Of a DNA stretch of 64,000 bases, positions 57,543 through 64,000 are shown one piece after another. The notes beneath the pieces were generated by a model. That model searched no databases. It saw only the letters and a list, made by a program, of their open reading frames with translations, and was not told the origin of the DNA. Source of the stretch: Hydrogenophilales bacterium (GTDB taxonomy: Bacteria; Pseudomonadota; Gammaproteobacteria; Burkholderiales; Thiobacillaceae); NCBI GenBank assembly GCA_016195805.1, contig JACPYT010000018.1:139549-203548 (forward strand), in the 5' to 3' direction. Position numbers and translations under genes: made by a program. Within the stretch, counting starts at the first letter, position 1, and each line of letters starts with the position of its first letter.

Positions 57543-58832
57543 TCAAGGATTATTCTCAGGAGATGGCCGCTGGGCCAAATGCACGACACGCTGAGGGAAG
57601 GGAATCTCGATGCCGGCCGCCTTGAAACGCCGCCAGATCGCCCAGTTGATGTCGGAGCGCAGGTTGTTCTGTCCCTCGCTGGGGTCACGGATCCACATGG
57701 CCAGTTCCAGCAGGATGCCATTATCGGCGAATTCCTTCAGAAATACCCTAGGCGGATTGTCCGGTTCATCGTGTATCACCCGGATGTGGCTGTTCGCGGC
57801 CTCCAGCATCAAGGCCTCGGCCAGTTCCAGATCAGCATCGTAGGACACCTGCACCGGCAATGCGACCCGCACGTTGGGCTTGGACAGCGAATGGTTGACC
57901 ACGGTCTGGGTGATCAGCGTCTCGTTGGGGACGATGGTTTCGGTGCCGTCGAGCGCCTTCAGCAGGGTATAGCGCGTATTGATCTGGCTGACCTCGCCGT
58001 ATTTGTTGTCGACCGTGACCAGGTCGCCGATGCGCACCGACCGGTCGAGCAGGATGATGAAGCCGGAAATGTAGTTGCTGGCCACCTTCTGCAAGCCGAA
58101 GCCGATCCCCACGCCGAGCGCGCCACCGAATACCGACAGCACCGTGAGATCGATTCCCACCGCTGGCAGTGCCACCAGTACGGCAAGGATCAGCAGGACG
58201 GTGCGAGCGGCTTTCGACAAGGCCAGGCGCAGCGACAGATTCATCTGCGTGATGCCCATCAGGCGATTTTCGACGAGGCGCGCCAGTGCCAGCGCAACAA
58301 CGAGCGCCACCACGATCACCACCGCCGCCTGGAACAGCAGCCACAGCGAAAAGCGGTGATCGCCCGACTGGAACGAAAGCGCCTCCATTGCCGTATGAAT
58401 GCGCGGCAGCAGGCCCGTGATATGCAGCGCAAACGCGCCCCAGATCAACCAGGCGGCCGTGCGCTCCCACAATTTGAGCGATTCGCGCGGCTTGAGCGCG
58501 TAGCGCAGCGCATACACCACCAATCGCACCCCCGCCAGGGCCAGCAGGAGCGGCAGGGCCAGATCCAGCAGATGCGTACTGATCAGCCAGACATGGGCGA
58601 GGTCGCGCCCGATCAGCAGCAGCACCAGCATGAAGAGCGGAAACCCCACCCTGCGAATGCCGGCGTGCCACACCGTATCCGTCTTCGCAAGTACGGGGGC
58701 GAGCAGGCGCATTGCGCCCCAGGCAACGAGCGCACAGACCGCCAGCACGCCCATCTGCCACAACAGATCGACATTCTTGCTGTCCTCGATGAGGCGGGTC
58801 AGCAGGTTATCGAAGGGAATCGAGGTAGCCAA
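57543..58832 (-). CDS. Mechanosensitive ion channel, MscS family
   Basis: 429 residues with a TTG start; the start is 2 bases before the fadL stop, no better one is near. Several N-terminal helices, then the MscS pore helix and beta domain: VLSVFGGALGVGIGFGLQKVASNYISGFIILLDRSVRIGDLVTVDNKYGEVSQINTRYT with the Gly/Ala-rich pore lining. C-terminal region ends PSEGQNNLRSDINWAIWRRFKAAGIEIPFPQRVV, typical. Protects against hypo-osmotic shock. Confidence 0.92.
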   Translation of the reverse strand: MATSIPFDNLLTRLIEDSKNVDLLWQMGVLAVCALVAWGAMRLLAPVLAKTDTVWHAGIRRVGFPLFMLVLLLIGRDLAHVWLISTHLLDLALPLLLALAGVRLVVYALRYALKPRESLKLWERTAAWLIWGAFALHITGLLPRIHTAMEALSFQSGDHRFSLWLLFQAAVVIVVALVVALALARLVENRLMGITQMNLSLRLALSKAARTVLLILAVLVALPAVGIDLTVLSVFGGALGVGIGFGLQKVASNYISGFIILLDRSVRIGDLVTVDNKYGEVSQINTRYTLLKALDGTETIVPNETLITQTVVNHSLSKPNVRVALPVQVSYDADLELAEALMLEAANSHIRVIHDEPDNPPRVFLKEFADNGILLELAMWIRDPSEGQNNLRSDINWAIWRRFKAAGIEIPFPQRVVHLAQRPSPENNP

Positions 58833-58834
58833 GA

Positions 58835-60118
58835 TCAGAAGCTGTGCGTGAACTGCGCGGAAAGGATATCGACATAATTGTCGTATTGGGCCGTCAAGAC
58901 TCCCGCCGCGGTGCCGCTGCTACTTATGCTGGCCTCTTTGACGAACAGATGCGCATACCCGAAATCGATCGCATTCTTCTTGTCCATGCGGTATTGCCCC
59001 CCAACGGCCAGCCAGGTACGGCCCTGGTCAGGAATCCGCGGGGTACGGAAAGCATCGGGAACCGGCGTTTCATCGTAGGCCACACCGGCCCGCCAACTCC
59101 AGGCAGCGCTTTTGTGCCACGTCGCACCGAGCGAATAACGCCAGCTGTCCTTCCAGTTCTCGGTGGTGGAGGACACCACGCTGCCCGAGGTGCGGCGTAC
59201 CGTCAACGCATCGAATGTGCTCCAACCCGTCCAGGTAATATCAGCCAGCAAGTCCACGCGCGGATTGAGCTTGTGAAACAGACTCAGCGACGCGGAGGCG
59301 GGCAAGGTGACATCGGCGGTAACCGGTCCGGCTTGCAAGAGCGGGTTGGCTGCCATCGGCGCCGGCACGTTCGCAAAGCTTACGTTACCTTCCAGCTTGT
59401 AATCGACCTGGGAACGATAGGCGATGCCGACCCGGGTATCCCCCAGGTTGAACAAGGCGCCCAGGTTGTAGCCCCAGCCATAGTCATCGCCCTTGACCGT
59501 CGCCAGACCCTGCAGGTTTGCGCCCAGCACCCCTCCTGCCAGCGCGCTGTAATTAACCATGTTGGTCAGCTTGGCATCGATGTGCTGCGCGTTCAATCCA
59601 ACGCCAAGCAAAACGGTGTCATTCAGCTTGTAGGACAGGGATGGATTGACATTGATCGTTTTTACTTCGGACGTGACGGCCTGAAAGCGCCCCATCCAGG
59701 TTGGGTCATATTCAGTCTTGAGTCCGAACGGCGCGTTCACGCCTATCCCCAGGGCCAGTTTGTCGTTGACCGGATGAACGTAATAAAAATTCGGTACGAA
59801 TCCCAGGCCTCCAGCATCGCCCCCGTTATCGCCCAGTACTTGGAGGGGGGCTGCCGTCGAGCCACCATTCTGGAATTTTGCAGAGGGCCTGATCAGATTT
59901 CCGGCCACCACCAGTTGCGAATCTGGCAGCAGGCCCATGCCTGCCGGGTTAAAGAAAATGGTGCTGGCATCCTGGGCGCTGGCGGCCTGTCCAGCGTAAG
60001 CGCTGCCAAGGCCGCTGGCGTTCTGCTCGATCAGCGCAAAGCCGGCGGCCTGGGCCAGGTCGGCCAATCCGGCCAGGGCCAGACCGAGCATCAGACGTTT
60101 ACGAGGAAATGAGGGCAT
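58835..60118 (-). CDS. fadL: FadL-type outer-membrane fatty-acid/hydrocarbon transporter
   Basis: 427 residues. Signal peptide (RLMLGLALAGLADLAQA) followed by GFALIEQNASGLGSAYAGQAASAQDASTIFFNPAGM, the FadL N-terminal plug with the NPAGM motif. Beta-barrel strands end in a C-terminal Phe (HSF). It imports long-chain fatty acids or other hydrophobic compounds. It lies 28 bases after the acyl-CoA ligase gene, so uptake and activation are co-transcribed. Confidence 0.93.
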   Translation of the reverse strand: MPSFPRKRLMLGLALAGLADLAQAAGFALIEQNASGLGSAYAGQAASAQDASTIFFNPAGMGLLPDSQLVVAGNLIRPSAKFQNGGSTAAPLQVLGDNGGDAGGLGFVPNFYYVHPVNDKLALGIGVNAPFGLKTEYDPTWMGRFQAVTSEVKTINVNPSLSYKLNDTVLLGVGLNAQHIDAKLTNMVNYSALAGGVLGANLQGLATVKGDDYGWGYNLGALFNLGDTRVGIAYRSQVDYKLEGNVSFANVPAPMAANPLLQAGPVTADVTLPASASLSLFHKLNPRVDLLADITWTGWSTFDALTVRRTSGSVVSSTTENWKDSWRYSLGATWHKSAAWSWRAGVAYDETPVPDAFRTPRIPDQGRTWLAVGGQYRMDKKNAIDFGYAHLFVKEASISSSGTAAGVLTAQYDNYVDILSAQFTHSF

Positions 60119-60146
60119 GGAAAATCTCCGTGATCAATTGGAATAT

Positions 60147-61958
60147 TCAGCGTGCGAAATCGGCATACATGGCCTCGACCACCGTGCGGTAGCGATCGAG
60201 CACCTGGTCGCGTTTGACTTTGAGGGTGGGGGTCAGGAGGCCGTCGTCCACCGTCCACGGACTGAGTTCGGGATACAGCCGGCGGATCTGGGCATAGCCC
60301 GGGAAATGCTTGAGATGATGCGCTACACGCTGGGTCAACGCCTTCAGCACCCGGGGGTCGCGCAATGCCCCGGAATGTTTGGGGTCGACATGGAGGTGCG
60401 CGGCAAATTCCCGCCAATGCTCCTCGTTGAGTACGGCCAGCGCCGCGAGATAGGGCTTGCCTTCGCCGACGACCATCACCTGCTCGAACAGCGGATCGAG
60501 CAGGATGGCGGATTCCATGTCGGTGGGCGGCACCTTCTCGCCATTGTTCAGCACGATGATGTCCTTGATGCGCCCGGTGATGTGGTAGTGGCCCCAGGCG
60601 TCCACCGTGGCCTGGTCGCCGGTATGCAGCCAACCTTCACTGTCGATCATGGCGCGGGTGGCGGCCTCGTCCTGCCAGTAGCCACGCATGATGCAGCGGC
60701 TGCGCGTAAGCAGTTCGTCGTTGGCGCCGATCTTCACCTCGATGCCGGGCAGCGGCAGGCCGATGCTTGAAGGCACGTTCGATTCCGGACGGTTGACACT
60801 GATTGTAGGACCAGCCTCTGTGAGACCGTAGCCCTGATAGAGCGGCACGCCCAAGGCGATGAAAATCCTGGCAATCTCGGCGTTCAGGGGCGCGCCCCCA
60901 GAAACGGCGAATTTGATTCGCCCACCCAACTTCCCTGCCATGGGTTGGGCAACCCGTTTTTCCAGAAGAGGCCAAGCCAGCAACATGGGATGCCATGAGG
61001 ATCGCTTCTGCTCCACTTCAAAACGCCGCCAACCTACAGTCACCGCCAGCTTGAACACCAACGTGGCGAGCAGCCCCTTCTTCTCCAGGCTGTCCTGGAT
61101 GCGGCTGTACACCCGCTCATAGATGCGCGGCACCGAAATCAGCACGGTCGGGCGGCTAATCTGTAGGTCCTGTGCCAACTGAGCAATCGAGCGCGCATAG
61201 ACGACTTCGGCCCCGATCAGCATCGGCAGGTAATACCCCTCAGTGCGCTCAAACGTGTGGGACAGGGGCAGGAAAGAGAGGAAAACGTCCTGATCGTCAA
61301 AAGGCCCGCATTGAGTGGTGTACCAGACATTCCACAGTATGTTTTCGTGGGTCAGCATCACCCCTTTGGGCCGCCCGGTCGTACCCGATGTGTAGACGAT
61401 GCTGGCTAGCAGGTCTGCCGTGAGATGGCGCTCGGGCACCAGTGTGCCGGTGGCGGCGGCAAGCCAGTCGGCCGCCACCACGAAGCGCGTGCTCCAGTTC
61501 ACCAGGCCGTCGTCCGGCGCAGTCAGGCTGACGATATGTTGCAGCGTGTTGGCCGATCCGGCGATTTCGGCCAGCTTCTTGTGCTGGAACTTGCCTTCGA
61601 CCAGCAACAGTCTGGCGCCGGAATGATTGAGGATATAGGCCGCGCTCTCCGGACGGTCGTCGAGATACAGCGGCACGGTGACCAGACCCAGCGCCAGTGC
61701 AGCCTGGTCGAAGATCACCCACTCGACGCTGTTTTTCAGCATCACCGCGACGCGGTCGCCGGGAACCAGCCCCTCCTTCACCAGCGCGGCCTGCCAGCGC
61801 GCCACCTCGGTCGCCACCTGCGCCCAGGTGAAGCTCACCCAGGTATCGCGCGCCTCGTCGAACTGGCGGTAGGCCACCTGATCCGGCGTCGCCGCGACGC
61901 GTGCGCGGAACAGGCCGCACAAGGTGCCAAGCGAATCGGGATGGAACGCAGCCGCCAT
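60147..61958 (-). CDS. Long-chain fatty-acid-CoA ligase
   Basis: 603 residues, AMP-dependent synthetase fold. P-loop IVYTSGTTGRPKGVM; adenylate motif YQGYGLTEAGPTIS; GWLHTGDQATVDAWGHYHITGRIKDIIVLNNGEKVPP with the catalytic Lys likely in LKVKRDQVLDRY. Closest to FadD/long-chain ligases of the FadD15/LACS group. It forms acyl-CoA from fatty acids imported by FadL. Start of the transcript fadD-fadL-mscS-desaturase. Confidence 0.92.
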   Translation of the reverse strand: MAAAFHPDSLGTLCGLFRARVAATPDQVAYRQFDEARDTWVSFTWAQVATEVARWQAALVKEGLVPGDRVAVMLKNSVEWVIFDQAALALGLVTVPLYLDDRPESAAYILNHSGARLLLVEGKFQHKKLAEIAGSANTLQHIVSLTAPDDGLVNWSTRFVVAADWLAAATGTLVPERHLTADLLASIVYTSGTTGRPKGVMLTHENILWNVWYTTQCGPFDDQDVFLSFLPLSHTFERTEGYYLPMLIGAEVVYARSIAQLAQDLQISRPTVLISVPRIYERVYSRIQDSLEKKGLLATLVFKLAVTVGWRRFEVEQKRSSWHPMLLAWPLLEKRVAQPMAGKLGGRIKFAVSGGAPLNAEIARIFIALGVPLYQGYGLTEAGPTISVNRPESNVPSSIGLPLPGIEVKIGANDELLTRSRCIMRGYWQDEAATRAMIDSEGWLHTGDQATVDAWGHYHITGRIKDIIVLNNGEKVPPTDMESAILLDPLFEQVMVVGEGKPYLAALAVLNEEHWREFAAHLHVDPKHSGALRDPRVLKALTQRVAHHLKHFPGYAQIRRLYPELSPWTVDDGLLTPTLKVKRDQVLDRYRTVVEAMYADFAR

Positions 61959-62018
61959 ATCAGGTCTATCGAGCCCGTCTAGGGAAACGCTGCATGGTTA
62001 ACCGCAAACTCCGGCGGG

Positions 62019-63266
62019 TCAAGCGGCGGATTTGACCAGCACCGCGGCAAAAAAACCGTCGGTACCGTGCACGGCAGGCGACAGCTTCAGCATGGCGCCG
62101 GTATCGAGATCGATCTTGTGCTGCGCCAGCAGTTCGCTGACCGGCAGCAGCGTGAAGCCGCCCTCCGCCAGCAGCGCCTCGACGATGGCTTCGTTCTCTT
62201 CCGGCAACAGGCTGCACGTAGCGTACACCAGCCGCCCGCCGGGTTTCAGCAGCTTCGCCGCCGCGCGCAGGATAGACGCCTGCTTCCGGGTCAGCTCTGC
62301 CACGCTTTCGGGCGACTGGCGGAATTTCAGGTCGGGATTGCGGCGCAGCGTGCCGAGGCCGGAGCACGGCGCATCGACCAGCACGCGATCGAGCTTGCCC
62401 GCCAGCCGCTTGACCCGCGTGTCGTTTTCCGACGCGATCAGCTGCGGCATCACGTTGGACAGGCCCGAACGCGCCAGCCGCGGCTTCAGGTTGGCGAGCC
62501 GCTTCTCCGCCACGTCGAAGGCATACAGCCGGCCGCTCGACGCCATCATCGCGCCGATGGCGAGCGTCTTGCCGCCGGCGCCGGCGCAGAAGTCGCACAC
62601 CATCTCGCCACGCCGCGCACCCAACAGCAGGGCCAACAGCTGGCTGCCCTCGTCCTGCACTTCCAGGCTGCCGTCGAGAAACAGCGGATGGCGGTTGATC
62701 GCCGGGTGATCCTTGAAACGGATGCCCCACGGCGAATACGGCGTCGCCTCGACCGTGAATCCTGCCTCGCGCAGTTGCGCCAGCGCGGTGTCGCGGCTGG
62801 CCTTGTGCGCGTTTACCCGCACGTCGAGCGGCGCCGGCTGCTGCAGGGCACGGCCAAGCGCGAGGATGTCGGCGTCGCTCATCGACGGCTGCAGTTTCTC
62901 GACCACCCAATCGGGCAGTTCCGCGCTCACCGCTAGCGGCAGCTCGTCGGTCCTGGCGTTGCGAATATGGTCGATCAGTTCGGGCTTGGCGAATTTTTCC
63001 AGCGTCGCGCCGCTCATGCCGCGTACCTTGATCAGCCAGGCGATGATCAGCGTGCGCGGATTGGCCGCCGGCACCACGACCGACAGATAGCGGTAGCGCC
63101 GCAATACGCCGAACACGGCTTCCGCCACGAACGCGCGGTCATGCGAACCGAGTTTCTTGTGTTCGCGAAAAAATGCCGACAGCACGGCGTCGGCCGGACG
63201 GGTGAAATCCAGCACCAGATCGAGCGCCTGGGTAGCAAGTTGCAGCAGCGGCGGGGAGAGTTCCAT
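62019..63266 (-). CDS. RsmB/NOL1-type 16S rRNA (cytosine-5)-methyltransferase
   Basis: 415 residues from the ATG at 63266; an upstream TTG (63290) would add eight residues. N-terminal NusB-like helical region, then SAM-binding domain (VCDFCAGAGGKTLAIGAMM) and catalytic motifs VDAPCSGLGTLRRNPDL and YATCSLLPEENEAI, with the two Cys of the m5C family. Modifies rRNA cytosine. Whether it is RsmB or RsmF cannot be fixed by eye. Confidence 0.9.
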   Translation of the reverse strand: MELSPPLLQLATQALDLVLDFTRPADAVLSAFFREHKKLGSHDRAFVAEAVFGVLRRYRYLSVVVPAANPRTLIIAWLIKVRGMSGATLEKFAKPELIDHIRNARTDELPLAVSAELPDWVVEKLQPSMSDADILALGRALQQPAPLDVRVNAHKASRDTALAQLREAGFTVEATPYSPWGIRFKDHPAINRHPLFLDGSLEVQDEGSQLLALLLGARRGEMVCDFCAGAGGKTLAIGAMMASSGRLYAFDVAEKRLANLKPRLARSGLSNVMPQLIASENDTRVKRLAGKLDRVLVDAPCSGLGTLRRNPDLKFRQSPESVAELTRKQASILRAAAKLLKPGGRLVYATCSLLPEENEAIVEALLAEGGFTLLPVSELLAQHKIDLDTGAMLKLSPAVHGTDGFFAAVLVKSAA

Positions 63267-63315
63267 CAGGGAGATCAGGCAGGTTGGCAAGCGGCAGGGG
63301 CATCCCTGCCGAGGT

Positions 63316-63618
63316 TTACTCGTCTTCGCCGAGCTCGGGATCCCAACCCATTTCGCGCGCGCGCTCCGTGGCCATCGTGTACAAGGCGGTGTGGCGCTCG
63401 CGCAGGTCGGGCGGCAGACGGCTGGGCAGGTTGCCGTATTTGTCCCACTCGGCCTCGATCTTCTCGGTCAATGCCTGCATCTGCCCCAGCTGCCAGCCCG
63501 CGCAATCCTCGGATTCCGGGATGAAGCCGAACAGCCAGCCGTCGAGCACGACGCGCGCCAGCATGGTGACGCCGTGCTTGTCCTGGTAAAACCCGGCATA
63601 GGTCATTTTGTTGTTCAT
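63316..63618 (-). CDS. Small conserved protein of unknown function
   Basis: 100 residues from the ATG at 63618 (MNNKMTYAGFYQDKHGVTMLARVVLDGWLFGFIPESEDC); the frame continues upstream but the coding signal starts here. Many charged and aromatic residues, no signal peptide or membrane helix. I do not recognise a family. 49 bases before the methyltransferase start, probably co-transcribed. Confidence 0.7.
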   Translation of the reverse strand: MNNKMTYAGFYQDKHGVTMLARVVLDGWLFGFIPESEDCAGWQLGQMQALTEKIEAEWDKYGNLPSRLPPDLRERHTALYTMATERAREMGWDPELGEDE

Positions 63619-63758
63619 GGTTGCGAATCTCTTTGGCTTTCGTCGTACGGAATGCGCGCATGGCCATGGCGGACATGAGGGGCCAGACGCGGGAATTGTC
63701 GCTGTTGGACGGAGTTCAGGGACGTAAGGATCGAGTGACTCGCAAGCATACCTCAACC

Positions 63759-64000
63759 TCAATCCGAACGCGCGTGCCCGAGCCATTCGCGCCAGATGGC
63801 CACCGACACCGCGAGCAGCACCGGCCCCAGGAACAGGCCGATCAGGCCGAAGGCATGAAGGCCGCCCAGCACGCCGAGGAACACCAGCAGGAACGGAATC
63901 CGCATCGGCCCGCTGATGACGAGGGGACGAATCAGGTTGTCGACCCAGCTCACCACCAGCGCGCCCCACAGGAACAGCCCCAGCGCGGCCCCGGTTTCGC
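63759..64000 (-). CDS. AI-2E family transporter (PerM type), partial
   Basis: C-terminal about 80 residues only; the N-terminus lies outside. Ends VVSWVDNLIRPLVISGPMRIPFLLVFLGVLGGLHAFGLIGLFLGPVLLAVSVAIWREWLG, the last membrane helices of the AI-2E exporter/PerM family. The family includes quorum-signal and proton/sodium-coupled exporters; substrate unknown. Confidence 0.88.
   Translation of the reverse strand, partial: ETGAALGLFLWGALVVSWVDNLIRPLVISGPMRIPFLLVFLGVLGGLHAFGLIGLFLGPVLLAVSVAIWREWLGHARSD

Overview
The window is chromosomal DNA of high G+C content from a betaproteobacterium. The gene order (rubredoxin-thiD-thiE-hemL, hemC-hemD-hemX-hemY, yqgE-ruvX-pyrR-pyrB-pyrC', coaBC-dut facing radC-rpmB-rpmG) is typical of that class. 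A probable DsrS-like gene, cyanase next to a nitrate/cyanate-type ABC transporter, several DUF302 proteins, two rubredoxins, a PEP-CTERM protein and fbp behind a CbbR-like operator suggest a sulfur-oxidising, possibly autotrophic relative of Thiobacillus/Hydrogenophilales. The genus is inference. No rRNA, tRNA or CRISPR array was seen.

Layout. 1-2000: pilG/pilH twitching regulators, an exported protein of unknown function, and rubredoxin. 2030-5854: thiD-thiE-hemL-dsrS-like operon. 5909-10952: dsbD with a duplicated N-terminal domain, cutA, fxsA, an epimerase and a 2Fe-2S flavin reductase. 11026-16090: a DUF302 protein, the heme operon hemCDXY and an exported thioredoxin-fold protein. 16172-20231: a two-component pair and mpl. 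20245-21873: an AT-richer single-gene cassette between two ~400-bp inverted repeats. 21888-27445: a LysR/EamA pair, then cynS and a three-gene ABC transporter. 27778-31868: a NifA-like sigma-54 activator followed by a sigma-54-type promoter and an OsmC/acyl-CoA-dehydrogenase-like/DUF302/rubredoxin operon, closed by a third copy of the dispersed repeat. 32384-37811: yqiA, an RNase II family gene, a TonB-like gene, a PEP-CTERM gene behind a sigma-54-type promoter, and fbp. 37876-45366: a c-di-GMP enzyme and an RND efflux pair with a divergent TetR regulator. 45363-46367: a photolyase pseudogene. 46453-51681: yqgE, ruvX, pyrR, pyrB, a non-catalytic dihydroorotase homologue and lnt. 51665-56192: a diguanylate cyclase, dut, coaBC, radC, rpmB and rpmG. 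56309-64000: a lipid block (desaturase, MscS channel, FadL porin, acyl-CoA ligase), an RsmB-type methyltransferase, a small conserved protein and a partial AI-2E transporter.

The strongest candidates for something undescribed are the inverted-repeat cassette, whose repeat arms carry a hairpin with compensatory base changes between copies, and the sigma-54-linked OsmC/flavoprotein/DUF302/rubredoxin operon. All calls come from reading the sequence and recalling family motifs; no database search was run.
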